Shown here one piece after another: positions 34,826 to 44,113 of a stretch of DNA of 52,591 nucleotides. The DNA comes from Fredricksoniimonas sp964643325 (GTDB lineage Bacteria; Omnitrophota; Gorgyraeia; Zapsychrales; Fredricksoniimonadaceae), in contig CAZXSE010000009.1 of NCBI GenBank assembly GCA_964643325.1, positions 1-52,591 on the forward strand. The letters run 5' to 3'. The notes beneath the pieces were generated by a model, which ran no database searches, was not told the DNA's origin, and was given only the letters and a program-made list of their open reading frames with translations. The position numbers and the translations under genes are program-made. The first letter of the stretch is position 1. Each line of letters starts with the position of its first letter.

Positions 34826-37433
34826 TATCCGGTTTCGCCGCGCTCTCAAGCCGCAGCTGCAGGTCCTGTATCTTTTTCTGCAGCAGGGCGATCTCCTCTT
34901 CCGTGAAGCTGAGCGCGATCTCCGCCGTAGCGCGCGCCGCAAGAGCCGCGCCGAGCTCATCCTGGGCTTTTCTGGCGGCTGTGCGGTCCTGTTCGAGGGC
35001 GTAGAGTTGGGCGGAAAGCGCGGCGATCTTGTCGTCGCGCTCATTGATGAGCTTGGCAACAGCTTCCTGTTTGATCTCCTCCTGCGAGCGTGCTTCGCCC
35101 GAAGCCTGGGCCATGGCCTGGTTCTCCCGGAGAGCTTTTTGCGCGGCCACCAGTTCGCCCTGAAGCCGCATGATCGCAGAGTCTTTCTCCTTGATATCCA
35201 GCGACAGCGCGCGGATCTCATCGGTGGCAACCGCGGCGGGCTGCGGCATTTCCGGCACCGGCGCTGTTGAGGAGAGTTTCATGATCTGTGCCATCAATTC
35301 TTTCTTGTCGTCTTTGAGCAGTTTTGTTTCGCTGCGGGCATCGTCGAGTTTTTTCTGGAGGATGGCCAGTTCGCGCGTTGCGGCCGCGTCAGCAGCCGGC
35401 TGAGCCGTACTTGCGGCAGGCGCAGCCTGGGCATTGCGGGATGCGAGCCGTTCCTTGAGGCTGGCGAGTTCTGATGCAGCGCGGACAAGGCTTGTTTCCG
35501 CGGCGGTCAATTTAGCGTCGGACGCCCGCAAGCGGGCTTCAAGGTCGCTGATGGCATCCTCATCCTGGGCCCGTTCTCCCTCGAGAGGCGGATGCAAGGT
35601 GCGCCCGGCCTGCTGCAGGAGGGCAAGCTCCTCGGAAACATCCAGGATGCGCTCGTCCTTGATGGCGACTTTTTGCGAAAGGTCTTTGACCGCGGTCGCG
35701 GCATCCTGGAGCGCTTCGGATTTTGCCGTGATCTCCTGGGCCATTTCAAGCATGGTCTGGCGCAGGCGGGCGTCATCGTCACGCAGTTTCCTGATGGCGT
35801 CCTCCTTGGCGGCGAGAGCGGCTTTGTTCTCATCGCGGGTCTTCTGGATGGCCGCGATCTTTTCCGCCTGGATGCTCTGGATGGCGGCATCTCTGGCAAC
35901 CACCTCTTTGTTAAGGTATTCGATCTTTTTCTTTTGCGCGACCAGGGCAGGCGCGCTCAAGGCTTCTTCTTTCAGGCCGAGTTCCGTGACAAGTTCCGCG
36001 GCTTTTTCCTTGAGATGGTCGATCTTCTTATTGGAAGAGGTGATCGCGTTCTTTTGGATGGCGGCGAGCGCCTCCAGTTCGGCTGTCCGGGCTTCCATTT
36101 CCCGGAGGCGGACCGCGTCATGAACGGCCGCATTGCCTTGTTCGGTGATGATACCCCGGGTGCGGTCGACATCCTGCCGGATCGCGGTCAGGCTGGCGTC
36201 GCTATCCGCGACGGCGCGCGCAAGGTCCGTTGCCTGGCCGTCGATCACATCAAGTTCCCGGCGGGTAAGGGCAAGATCCTGCTGCTGTTCATGGATCGTG
36301 GCCGCGTGCTCCTGGATCGTGGCGTTCTTCTGGATGATCTCTTTTTTATACTGCAACAGGAGGGTTTTTAAGTCAGCCAGCAATTGGTTGCGGGCGATCA
36401 TGGACCTGGTAACGCTCTGGATCTGGTCATTGACCGAGATCAGGGCCGGCTTGAACGCGGGCAGGGCATTGTCACGGGTCCGGGCCGTGGCCTTGAGCAC
36501 CTCGATCTCTTTGACCTTGGCCGCGTAGTCAGCCAGGAGCTCGTCGAACATCTTGGTGTCGGCGGCGCTTTTTTGAGCGGCGGCGGCCTTGACGCGCGCG
36601 CACTGGGCTTCCAGCTTCTTGAATGCTTCCGCGTAACGGGCCTGTGAATTCTTGAGGGATACATTGATGTCCCACAGCTGGTCCTTGATCCCGAGCAGGG
36701 CGGCGTGTTTCTCGGTCGTTGTCAGCGTTCTTTCGATCAGGATGTCGCGCGTCAGCGTCAGCGCTGTATCGCATTGCGGCATGAGCTGCGAGCGTTCGAT
36801 GAACAGGGTCTTGCCCAGGGCGTTTTTCTCGAGCGCGAGGATCTCCGCGACCAGGCTGTTGAATTCCTCGACGGGACGGGCATCGGATATCGGCATGGCC
36901 GGCTCAGGCAGGATGTCATTGGCCTGATGCAGGCGCTGGGGCACGCGGTCGATGGGCATGTCCTTAAAGACGGCGGCGTAGGCTTCCCCGTAAGGCGTTC
37001 CGTATAATTGTTCGCGCATTTCAACGACCTCGCGCGAACGTTTGTACAGCGCCTGGTAGAGCGCATCATTCTCGGAAATAAGATTGCGGATCAGGTATTC
37101 AAGGTCGTTGATCTCATTTTCGTACTCGGTCAGGCCGTTGTTGATGAAGGCGATATCGGAGATGACCTGGTCGATGGAGGGCGCGGCGGTCTCAGGCGCC
37201 ACGGCAAGTTTCTTGAGATATTCCAGGGCTACGGCATCATTGGGATCAACGCGCAGGATCCGCTGGAATTCCCTGGCGGCGCTGGCATGGTCGCCGCGCT
37301 CATATTGCCGTATGGCAAGGTCCTCGAGGAAGGTGATCTGCCCGCGGTATGCCTGGCCTGACGCCTGCGGCGCGGCCAGCGTCGTGATACAGAACATGAA
37401 GAACAGGGCCCGTGAGAAGATTGTCATAAGCAT
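34812..37433 (-). CDS. Exported TPR and long coiled-coil protein
   Basis: 873 residues. A signal peptide (ALFFMFCITTLAAPQASGQA) is followed by a TPR-like unit (about 40-75, YERGDHASAAREFQRILRVDPND) and then nearly continuous predicted coiled coil rich in Ala, Glu, Lys and Asp, with Pro breaks near 700. No catalytic motif. It starts at the last base of the upstream gene's stop (TGATG), so the two are translationally coupled; ATG 37427 is an alternative start. The partner has the same TPR plus coiled-coil plan. A structural role in the periplasm is inferred. No family recognised. Confidence 0.75.
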   Translation of the reverse strand: MLMTIFSRALFFMFCITTLAAPQASGQAYRGQITFLEDLAIRQYERGDHASAAREFQRILRVDPNDAVALEYLKKLAVAPETAAPSIDQVISDIAFINNGLTEYENEINDLEYLIRNLISENDALYQALYKRSREVVEMREQLYGTPYGEAYAAVFKDMPIDRVPQRLHQANDILPEPAMPISDARPVEEFNSLVAEILALEKNALGKTLFIERSQLMPQCDTALTLTRDILIERTLTTTEKHAALLGIKDQLWDINVSLKNSQARYAEAFKKLEAQCARVKAAAAQKSAADTKMFDELLADYAAKVKEIEVLKATARTRDNALPAFKPALISVNDQIQSVTRSMIARNQLLADLKTLLLQYKKEIIQKNATIQEHAATIHEQQQDLALTRRELDVIDGQATDLARAVADSDASLTAIRQDVDRTRGIITEQGNAAVHDAVRLREMEARTAELEALAAIQKNAITSSNKKIDHLKEKAAELVTELGLKEEALSAPALVAQKKKIEYLNKEVVARDAAIQSIQAEKIAAIQKTRDENKAALAAKEDAIRKLRDDDARLRQTMLEMAQEITAKSEALQDAATAVKDLSQKVAIKDERILDVSEELALLQQAGRTLHPPLEGERAQDEDAISDLEARLRASDAKLTAAETSLVRAASELASLKERLASRNAQAAPAASTAQPAADAAATRELAILQKKLDDARSETKLLKDDKKELMAQIMKLSSTAPVPEMPQPAAVATDEIRALSLDIKEKDSAIMRLQGELVAAQKALRENQAMAQASGEARSQEEIKQEAVAKLINERDDKIAALSAQLYALEQDRTAARKAQDELGAALAARATAEIALSFTEEEIALLQKKIQDLQLRLESAAKPDITQP

Positions 37434-38440
37434 CAGGGTTTCCGGATAGCGTTAAGGTTGGCCTGGATCTCCTGGATCCGGGCGTTCTTGCGGGCAAGGT
37501 CTTCCTGGATGGCCTTGAGTTTCTCCTGGATCGCGTCGAATTTTGCCTGCAGGGGCATGAGGTCTTTTTCTTTCTGGATCACTGCCGCTTGCTTGTTCTC
37601 GAGTTCAGCCTTAGCCCTGGCCACGGCATCCTCGAGCAGGCGGGCTTCGCGTGAACGGGCTGTTGCCGCCGGAGCAGGGGGCTTTTCCGGTGCGAGCGCG
37701 GCATCCGCGACCCTGGCCTCAGCTTCGGCGAGGCGGGTGCGCAGCTCCTGCACCTCCTGCTGGCGCAGCAACTGCTGCGACGCCAGGCGGCTCTTGAGCA
37801 GGGTGATCTCTTTTTCGACCTTGGCCGCAATTTTGCCGCCGGCCTGCAGGCGTTCCAGCGTTTCCTGCGGGACGCCGGAGGTTGCGGCGGGGCCTTGCAG
37901 CAGCGCGGCAATGGTCAGCTCCAGTTCACGGAGCATGGCATTGTAGTAGCCGGCCTTTTCGTTCATTTCATCTTCGAGCAGGCGTTCGCGCCTGTGCGAG
38001 ATCAGCAGCTGCTCCAGGACGATGTCTGGATCGTTCTCGTAATAAACAGAAGCGGGCAGGAAATCCTCTTTGGCAAAATCGTATTCGGGGCAGGAGCTGT
38101 TCTTGAGCGCGGCCTTGAGGTTCGCATAGGCCGGGACCGTGTCTGCGATCTTCTGGAGCTGGTACCGCGCGACCTTGTTGTGGCAATCCAGGCGGAGCAT
38201 CTTGGCGAAGACGCGCACGGCTTCCGCGTAGTTGCCGCGCTGGTACATTTCACGGCCGTAACGGTACATCTGGAAACTGGCAAGCCTGGCGATATTGAGC
38301 GCGGCAGGGTCTTTTTTGATATCTTTAAGTTCGGTGCTGCGGGGCCTGGAAGGCTTGAGTGGTTTTTCAGCGGCGGACAGGGGCGTCGACAGGGCCAGGG
38401 CTAACAGGCACGCAATGCCAAGGAAGGATATCCGTTTCAT
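37433..38440 (-). CDS. Exported TPR/coiled-coil protein
   Basis: 335 residues starting MKRISFLGIACLLALALSTPLSAA, a signal peptide. Residues about 55-95 hold a TPR-like unit (MYQRGNYAEAVRVFAKMLRL), paralogous to that of the following gene, and the rest is coiled coil with a Pro/Ala hinge near 250. ATG 38440 is chosen because of its signal peptide and the AGAGG 9 nt upstream; the frame extends 70 codons further, but that part looks non-coding. It is divergent from the secretin-like gene with 280 bp between starts. Confidence 0.75.
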   Translation of the reverse strand: MKRISFLGIACLLALALSTPLSAAEKPLKPSRPRSTELKDIKKDPAALNIARLASFQMYRYGREMYQRGNYAEAVRVFAKMLRLDCHNKVARYQLQKIADTVPAYANLKAALKNSSCPEYDFAKEDFLPASVYYENDPDIVLEQLLISHRRERLLEDEMNEKAGYYNAMLRELELTIAALLQGPAATSGVPQETLERLQAGGKIAAKVEKEITLLKSRLASQQLLRQQEVQELRTRLAEAEARVADAALAPEKPPAPAATARSREARLLEDAVARAKAELENKQAAVIQKEKDLMPLQAKFDAIQEKLKAIQEDLARKNARIQEIQANLNAIRKP

Positions 38441-38665
38441 GAGGCCTCTTTGGGTGGTGTTGATATGAAAGTAATATATTTTTACATAAGAATACGAAGA
38501 ATGTTCAAAAAATATGGAAATTTTTATCTGTTTTCCTCTCGTATCAGAAGGCGGTATTCGCAGCAAACGCTGGTTGTCAGAAGCCGGCCCTTCATGGTAT
38601 AACAATACCCGATTTTTTCTTTTATAAGGACACTGCGCAGGCAGGCGCACAATACAGGTTTCAGG

Positions 38666-38694
38666 TTGACAGTCCGTTCAAATTCCATAACAAT
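38666..38694 (+). promoter_or_regulatory. Promoter of the secretin-like gene
   Basis: TTGACA (consensus -35), 17 bp, AACAAT (weak -10). It lies 26 bp before ATG 38721. The rest of the 280 bp divergent gap is AT-rich with no other clear element; a minus-strand promoter was not convincing. Confidence 0.45.
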
Positions 38695-38720
38695 ACGGTG
38701 TTCCTGAAATTAAATTTGAT

Positions 38721-40193
38721 ATGTTACGCAACATCATCCTGACCTTGATACTAATTCTTCCGGCAGGCGCATCCTCGGCGCAGCAGGAGGCCTATGTGCC
38801 CAGGGGGCCCGGGACGCAGTCCGTCATGGTGGGTGAAGGCACGATCGGTTCCCTGGCCCTCAAGGATACGGAAATGGCCGAGGCGATCGCGACGATCGCC
38901 CAGAAAAGCGGCTTGAACATCGTTACCGGCCAGAATATTACGGGCCGGGTGACCGTTTTCTTGAAGAATGTCAGCGCGCGTGACGCGCTGCGCATCGTCC
39001 TTGAATCCAATGGGCTCGCGTACGCGGAAGAGGGCAATATCATCCGCGTCATGACGGCCGATGAGTTCCTCGCGAAATACGGGCACGCGTTCGGCCAGGA
39101 CAAGGCATCCCGCCTGATCAAGCTCAACGTTCTTTCGCCGTCGGACGCGCAGAAGTTCCTGGAAGAGCTCAAAGGCCCGCAGGGCAAGATCATTGTCAAT
39201 GAAGACGCCCGGACGGTCTTTCTTGTTGACGCCATCGATAAGGTCCGGGCGATGGAGGCCTTTCTCGCGGAACTTGATGTTCCGACGGAGACACGCACGC
39301 TGACGCTCAAGAACGCCCGCGCGGAAATCCTTGCGCCGGAAGTTCGGCGGATGCTTACCCAGGGCATCGGGTCGGCCGGCGCGGATGCTGCCGCGAACAC
39401 GCTTGTTGTTACCGATACGGCGGCGCGCCTGGCGAAGATCAGCAGGGCGGTCGCGGCAATGGATGCGCGCGGCAGGGTCATGGTCCTGGAGGCGAAGCTT
39501 GTTCACATCGTGCTTAACGACGAGCATACGGACGGCGTTGACTGGGACGGGATCCTGGAGGATGCGCAGCGCATGCGCCTTTCGGAAGCGCACGATCTGT
39601 TGACGGCCGGTGACAATGGCAGCGCGCTCAGTTTCGGCATGATCGATAATGAGGATTTTGCCACGCTCATCGAAGCGCTGGACACCGTCGGCGTGGTCCA
39701 GGAATACCCGCTGGCCGCGGTGCGCATGACCGGTGAGGAAGAGGCCCGCCTTGAGGTACATCTGGATGACCCGTCGCTGGAGATCACGGCGGACCCTGTT
39801 GCCGGGGACGAAGGCGCCGCGGAAGCCGGCATCGCGGATGCCGGCGAGCCCGACGGGACGACACTGGCATTTAATATCAGGGCGGCTTTTGATGTGACCG
39901 GAGAAGTGGTCACGTCGGTCGCGCCGGCCCTGGATGCGGGGCGCGGCAATACGGTCAGCGCGCATGAAGGATATACGGCGGTCATCGGCGGCATGGTCAC
40001 GACATCGACGGTATCCGCGGCGCACAAGATCCCGCTTTTAGGGGACCTGCCCGTGCTGGGATTCGCGTTCCGCCTTAACGGGAGTGTCAGGAAAGAGGAG
40101 TTTGTCGTGTTTTTGACGCCCCGGACCGTTTCCCTGTCGCAGGCGCTCGCGGATGAGGGCGGCGCGGAAATTATTTCCGGAGAAGGAGAATAA
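38721..40193 (+). CDS. Short secretin (type II/IV-like outer-membrane pore)
   Basis: 490 residues with signal peptide (MLRNIILTLILILPAGASSA). An STN/N0-like domain (about 50-115, LKDTEMAEAIATIAQKSGLN, FLKNVSARDALRIVL) and N1-like repeats precede the secretin core, which ends with YTAVIGGMVTTSTVSAAHKIPLLGDLPVLGFAFR and EFVVFLTPRTV, the hallmark of secretins. The protein is short compared with PilQ or GspD, and an Asp/Glu/Ala-rich insertion (about 355-385) replaces part of the core. No other secretion or pilus gene is in the window. It may form the outer-membrane pore of an export or pilus machine; the coiled-coil proteins encoded divergently could be partners. Confidence 0.8.
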   Translation: MLRNIILTLILILPAGASSAQQEAYVPRGPGTQSVMVGEGTIGSLALKDTEMAEAIATIAQKSGLNIVTGQNITGRVTVFLKNVSARDALRIVLESNGLAYAEEGNIIRVMTADEFLAKYGHAFGQDKASRLIKLNVLSPSDAQKFLEELKGPQGKIIVNEDARTVFLVDAIDKVRAMEAFLAELDVPTETRTLTLKNARAEILAPEVRRMLTQGIGSAGADAAANTLVVTDTAARLAKISRAVAAMDARGRVMVLEAKLVHIVLNDEHTDGVDWDGILEDAQRMRLSEAHDLLTAGDNGSALSFGMIDNEDFATLIEALDTVGVVQEYPLAAVRMTGEEEARLEVHLDDPSLEITADPVAGDEGAAEAGIADAGEPDGTTLAFNIRAAFDVTGEVVTSVAPALDAGRGNTVSAHEGYTAVIGGMVTTSTVSAAHKIPLLGDLPVLGFAFRLNGSVRKEEFVVFLTPRTVSLSQALADEGGAEIISGEGE

Positions 40194-40200
40194 GCACTTG

Positions 40201-41214
40201 ATGCGCTATGTTGTTGTGATCATGGTTTTGGTCTTTGCCGGCGGATGCGCGAGCGTGCCGCGTGTCGCGAGCGTGCCGCGCGCCGTTACGCTGGAGGGGC
40301 TGTGCGGCAAATACGCGGCGGATTGTTCCTGGGACGGGATATCGCAGGCAGTGACCATGCATTATCGCGGGCAGAAGATCCGCGCCATGGTGGGCAGCAG
40401 CATCGTTGTCGCGGGCGGGACAAAGATGGTCCTGAGCGCTCCGCTCAAACGCAGCCAGGGAGCGGTCATTGTGCCGGCTGATTTTGAAAAGGCGGTCTTC
40501 GCCCCGGCGCTCGATGATATGCCGGCCGCGGCGGGTTCATGGACCGGCAGGGTCGTGATCGATGTCGGGCACGGCGGCAAGGACCCCGGCGCGATCGGGT
40601 TTGGCGGCGTCAAAGAAAAGGATATCGTCCTTGATATCGGATCGCGCCTGGTGCGCATCCTCAAGCGCGCCGGCATTGATACCGTGCTCACGCGTACGGG
40701 GGATGATTTCATCAGCCTTGCCCGCCGGACAGAGATCGCCAGCCAGGCGCAGACCGATCTTTTCATCAGCATTCACGCGAACGCGCATAAAAGCCGCCGG
40801 GCGCACGGGGTTGAGGTGTATTCCGCGGGCCCGTTGAATACCGCCGATGCGGCGGACGCCCAGCGCGACGCGAACGTGAAAAAGATGTGCTCGAAAATGA
40901 ACATGCATGCTGACGCGGATGTCAGGGAGATCGTCGCGGACATGCTTTATGCGCACAAAGTCGCGAATACGCCGGCTCTGGCGGCGGCTGTTTCCCGCGA
41001 GATGGCCAGGGTGGCCGACGGGGGGTCCCGGGGGAGCAAGACGGCGCGTTTTTTTGTCCTGCGCAATACGCTCGTTCCCGCGGTGCTGGTCGAGGTCGGG
41101 TTCATTTCCAACCCGAAAGAGGCATTGCAATTAAAAGAAGGCGCGTACCGGCAGCGGATCGCTGATGCGATCGCCAAAGGCGTGATGAGGTGCTTGAATG
41201 CAGCAGGGAACTGA
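40201..41214 (+). CDS. N-acetylmuramoyl-L-alanine amidase (AmiA/C type), lipoprotein
   Basis: 337 residues. The signal peptide ends in FAGGCAS, a lipobox. The catalytic amidase_3 domain starts with VVIDVGHGGKDPGAIG (Zn His), continues with KEKDIVLDI (Glu), LFISIHANAH (His) and ends with PAVLVEVGFISNPKE, which holds the catalytic Glu. It cuts the stem peptide from MurNAc during cell separation. ATG 40201 is preferred over an upstream in-frame start because it follows AAGGAGAA and puts the signal peptide first. It overlaps murI by 17 nt. Confidence 0.93.
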   Translation: MRYVVVIMVLVFAGGCASVPRVASVPRAVTLEGLCGKYAADCSWDGISQAVTMHYRGQKIRAMVGSSIVVAGGTKMVLSAPLKRSQGAVIVPADFEKAVFAPALDDMPAAAGSWTGRVVIDVGHGGKDPGAIGFGGVKEKDIVLDIGSRLVRILKRAGIDTVLTRTGDDFISLARRTEIASQAQTDLFISIHANAHKSRRAHGVEVYSAGPLNTADAADAQRDANVKKMCSKMNMHADADVREIVADMLYAHKVANTPALAAAVSREMARVADGGSRGSKTARFFVLRNTLVPAVLVEVGFISNPKEALQLKEGAYRQRIADAIAKGVMRCLNAAGN

Positions 41215-42007
41215 CAGGCCTATCGGTATTTTTGATTCCGGCATCGGGGGGTTGACGGTCGCGCAGGAGATCACGCGCCTGTTGCCCGACGAGCAGATCG
41301 TGTATTTCGGTGATACGGCGCGCGTGCCTTACGGCACCAAGTCAAGGGAGGCCGTTATCAGTTTTTCGCGGGACAATGTCAAGGTATTGCTCAAGCATCA
41401 CGTCAAGATGGTTGTCATTGCCTGCAACACGTCCACCAGCTGGGCGCTTGGCATCCTGCGCAAGGAGTTCAAGGTCCCGATCATGGGCGTCATTGAGCCC
41501 GGGTCGCGCCGGGCGGTCGCGGTGTCAGGCGGCAGGCGCATTGGCGTTATTGCCACGCCTTCGACGATCAACAGCGGCAAATATACAAAGACCATTTTGC
41601 AGCTGGCGCCTGATGCAGAGGTCACGGCGCGTGCGTGCCCGCTGTTCGTGCCGCTTGTCGAGGAGGGCTGGCTCGATCACGAGGTGACCGAAAAGATCGC
41701 CCAGGAGTATCTGGCGCCGCTCAAGGCCGCGAAGATTGATACGCTGATCCTCGGATGTACCCATTATCCGTTACTGAAGCCTGTGCTCGCGCGCGTCATG
41801 GGCAAGCATGTGACCCTGGTCGATTCTGCGACCGAGACCGCGCATGAGGTCCAGCGCCTGTTGCAGGAGGAGGGCCTTGCCCGTCAGGGACGGCACGCGC
41901 CCAAGAACGAGTTCCTGGTCTCGGATGAGCCGGAACATTTCAGGCTGGTGGCCAAGCGCTTCCTGGGCCACGACCTGCCGCATGTCAGGAGGGTCGATCA
42001 TGTTTGA
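41198..42007 (+). CDS. murI: Glutamate racemase
   Basis: 269 residues with the N-terminal IGIFDSGIGGLTV, DTARVPYGTKS and the two catalytic cysteines in ACNTSTS (Cys76) and GCTHYPL (Cys187). It makes D-glutamate for peptidoglycan, matching the amidase encoded just upstream. Motifs and length are typical. It overlaps queD by 8 nt. Confidence 0.96.
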   Translation: MQQGTDRPIGIFDSGIGGLTVAQEITRLLPDEQIVYFGDTARVPYGTKSREAVISFSRDNVKVLLKHHVKMVVIACNTSTSWALGILRKEFKVPIMGVIEPGSRRAVAVSGGRRIGVIATPSTINSGKYTKTILQLAPDAEVTARACPLFVPLVEEGWLDHEVTEKIAQEYLAPLKAAKIDTLILGCTHYPLLKPVLARVMGKHVTLVDSATETAHEVQRLLQEEGLARQGRHAPKNEFLVSDEPEHFRLVAKRFLGHDLPHVRRVDHV

Positions 42008-42362
42008 ACTGACCGTCAGGGGTGAATTCTCGTCGGCGCATTTCCTGCGCGCGTATCGCGGCAAGTGCCGCAAGTTGCACGGCCATACCTGGAAAGTGGA
42101 GGTGACGGTCAAGGGCAACCGCCTCGACAAGATCGGGGTCATGGCGGATTTTGTCGGGCTTAAGGCGCATCTTGAGCATATCATGGGCCGGCTTGACCAC
42201 GCGTGCCTGAACGAGTTGAACGCTTTCAAGAGCTGCAATCCGACGACAGAGAACCTGGCGAAATACATTTATAAGGAATATGCCGCGGCAGCAAAACCCC
42301 TGAAGATGGTCCGGGTCAGGGTATGGGAATCTGACCGGGCGGATGTTGTTTATTATGAGTAA
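42000..42362 (+). CDS. queD: 6-carboxy-5,6,7,8-tetrahydropterin synthase
   Basis: 120 residues, PTPS/QueD family: zinc ligands His14 (SSAHFL) and His27/His29 (LHGHTW), Cys23 as catalytic thiol, PTTENLAKYIY and a C-terminal VRVWES with the conserved Glu. It converts 7,8-dihydroneopterin triphosphate to carboxytetrahydropterin, the first committed step to preQ0. The start overlaps murI. The frame extends upstream, but only this ATG gives a family-length N-terminus. Confidence 0.95.
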   Translation: MFELTVRGEFSSAHFLRAYRGKCRKLHGHTWKVEVTVKGNRLDKIGVMADFVGLKAHLEHIMGRLDHACLNELNAFKSCNPTTENLAKYIYKEYAAAAKPLKMVRVRVWESDRADVVYYE

Positions 42363-43020
42363 AGCCGCAAAAGCCATTGTCCTTTTATCCGGCGGGCTTG
42401 ATTCCGCAACGACCCTGTACTGGGCGCAGCGGCAGGGCTATGACGCGCATGCGCTCATTTTTGATTATGGCCAGCGGCATCGCCGCGAGGTCAGGTCTGC
42501 GCTGAATATCGCGCGGGCCGCGCGGGTCCCGCATGAGCTGGTGAAGATCGGCATGCCCTGGAAGGGGTCCGCGCTTCTCGATAAGGCTGTTCATGTTCCG
42601 ACGGGAGGGATCGTGAAAGGCAGGATCCCGGCCACCTATGTACCGGCGCGCAATATCATCTTTGTGAGTTTTGCGGCCTCTTTCGCGGAGGCGATCGGCG
42701 CGCAGGTGATCCTGATCGGGGCGAACGCGATCGATTATTCAGGGTATCCGGATTGCCGCCCCGGGTTCTTCAAGGCTTTTCAGGCAGCGCTCGATCAAGG
42801 GCTTAAGACCGGCGTGCAGAAAAAGCGCGTGCGCATCCTGACGCCTTTGATCCGCATGAGCAAGGCGGACATTGTCCGTCTTGGGGCGTCGCTCGGCGTT
42901 CCCTTTGGAAAGACATGGTCGTGTTACAATGGGTCTCTACGCGCGTGCAACAGGTGCGACAGCTGCCGGCTGAGGGCAAAAGGTTTCGCGGATGCGGGGA
43001 TCAAGGACCCCGTGCTATGA
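42355..43020 (+). CDS. queC: 7-cyano-7-deazaguanine synthase
   Basis: 221 residues. The PP-loop ATPase motif SGGLDSAT is at 12-19, with IDYSGYPDCRP and a C-terminal Zn-binding cysteine cluster (CYNGSLRACNRCDSC). It makes preQ0 from CDG using ATP and ammonia. ATG 42355 overlaps the queD stop by 8 nt; an ATG four codons upstream is possible. Typical length. Confidence 0.96.
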   Translation: MSKAAKAIVLLSGGLDSATTLYWAQRQGYDAHALIFDYGQRHRREVRSALNIARAARVPHELVKIGMPWKGSALLDKAVHVPTGGIVKGRIPATYVPARNIIFVSFAASFAEAIGAQVILIGANAIDYSGYPDCRPGFFKAFQAALDQGLKTGVQKKRVRILTPLIRMSKADIVRLGASLGVPFGKTWSCYNGSLRACNRCDSCRLRAKGFADAGIKDPVL

Positions 43021-43709
43021 AAAAAGCCAAAGTGATGGAAGTGTTCCGTTCCGTGCAGGGCGAGGGCAAATATATCGGCGTGCCCCAGGTATTCATCCGT
43101 TTCGTGGGGTGCAACTTGAGCTGCCGCTGGTGCGACAGCAGCAAGGCGCGGGACATGCACGCGCCGGGCGTGCGCGATTATTCGCCCGAGGATCTCTGGC
43201 ACGCCATTGAAGGCATGGCCATGGGCGCGCATTCCGTGGCCCTGACCGGCGGTGAGCCCCTGATGCAGGTCGGATTCCTGGAGGAGTTCCTGCCGATCCT
43301 GCGGGCGCACAAGATGAAGGTATTCCTGGAGACCAACGGGTCCCTGCCGGACGCGCTGAAAAAGATCGTCGAGGATATCGACATTGTGTCCATGGACATC
43401 AAATTGCCGAGCTCGACGGGGATGGGCTCCTTGTGGGACGAGCATGTGCGGTTCCTGCGCACGGCCTGGGGCAAGGATATCTACATCAAGATCGTTGTTT
43501 CCAATAGCACGACGCGCGACGATATGATCAAGGCCGTGGAAATGATCTCCAAGGGGGATCCGACCATGCCGCTGTTCCTGCAGCCCAATCATTTCGAGAT
43601 CGACGCCGGCATCATGGCCAAGTGCCTGGAGTTCCAGGATTACTGCCTGAACTATCTCGGCGAGGTCCGTATCGTGCCGCAACTCCACAAATTCATGCAG
43701 ATCAAGTAG
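43017..43709 (+). CDS. queE: 7-carboxy-7-deazaguanine synthase (radical SAM)
   Basis: 230 residues. The radical SAM cluster motif is C32-x3-C36-x2-C39 (CNLSCRWC), with VQGEG near the N-terminus, LTGGEP for SAM binding and LETNG. It rearranges carboxytetrahydropterin to CDG, between the QueD and QueC steps. The start overlaps the queC stop (ATGA). The frame extends 34 codons upstream inside queC; this start matches the family. Confidence 0.96.
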   Translation: MKKAKVMEVFRSVQGEGKYIGVPQVFIRFVGCNLSCRWCDSSKARDMHAPGVRDYSPEDLWHAIEGMAMGAHSVALTGGEPLMQVGFLEEFLPILRAHKMKVFLETNGSLPDALKKIVEDIDIVSMDIKLPSSTGMGSLWDEHVRFLRTAWGKDIYIKIVVSNSTTRDDMIKAVEMISKGDPTMPLFLQPNHFEIDAGIMAKCLEFQDYCLNYLGEVRIVPQLHKFMQIK

Positions 43710-43717
43710 AGGATATT

Positions 43718-44113
43718 ATGATGAAAAGTTCCTATGAAGGGCTTCAAACAAAGGTCAGGGCGCTCAAGACCCCCGCTATTGAGGTGTGGGAAAATCAGTA
43801 TGCGGACCGGGATTACGAGATCCATCTTGAGATCCCGGAATTCACCTGCATCTGTCCCAAGACCGGTTTGCCGGATTTTGCCGTCGTGAGGGTGGACTAC
43901 CGGCCCGCCAAGGTTTGTCTGGAGCTGAAGTCTCTGAAGATGTACACGATCTTTTACCGCAATGTGGGGATCTTCCATGAGCATCTGGTGAACAAGCTCC
44001 TGGACGATATGGTCAAGGCTTGCAAGCCCCGCTGGATGAAGGTTGCGGTGGCCATGAACCCGCGCGGCGGGATCCATACGTCGGTGGAAGCGGAATACAG
44101 GGGGAAAAGATAA
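43718..44113 (+). CDS. queF: NADPH-dependent 7-cyano-7-deazaguanine reductase (short QueF)
   Basis: 131 residues, unimodular QueF. Catalytic Cys46 in CPKTGLPDF with Asp53 seven residues on; the substrate/cofactor motif LELKSLKMY (family E-x-K-S-x-K) and FHEHLVN follow. It reduces preQ0 to preQ1, so queD-C-E-F provide the preQ1 pathway from dihydroneopterin triphosphate; folE, tgt and queA are not in the window. AGAGGATAT precedes ATG 43718. The stop overlaps the rph start (TAATG). Confidence 0.95.
   Translation: MMKSSYEGLQTKVRALKTPAIEVWENQYADRDYEIHLEIPEFTCICPKTGLPDFAVVRVDYRPAKVCLELKSLKMYTIFYRNVGIFHEHLVNKLLDDMVKACKPRWMKVAVAMNPRGGIHTSVEAEYRGKR

Noticed and set aside
41900..42360. preQ1 riboswitch ahead of the que genes
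   Set aside because: murI, queD and queC overlap, leaving no untranslated space, and no aptamer-like sequence is visible.
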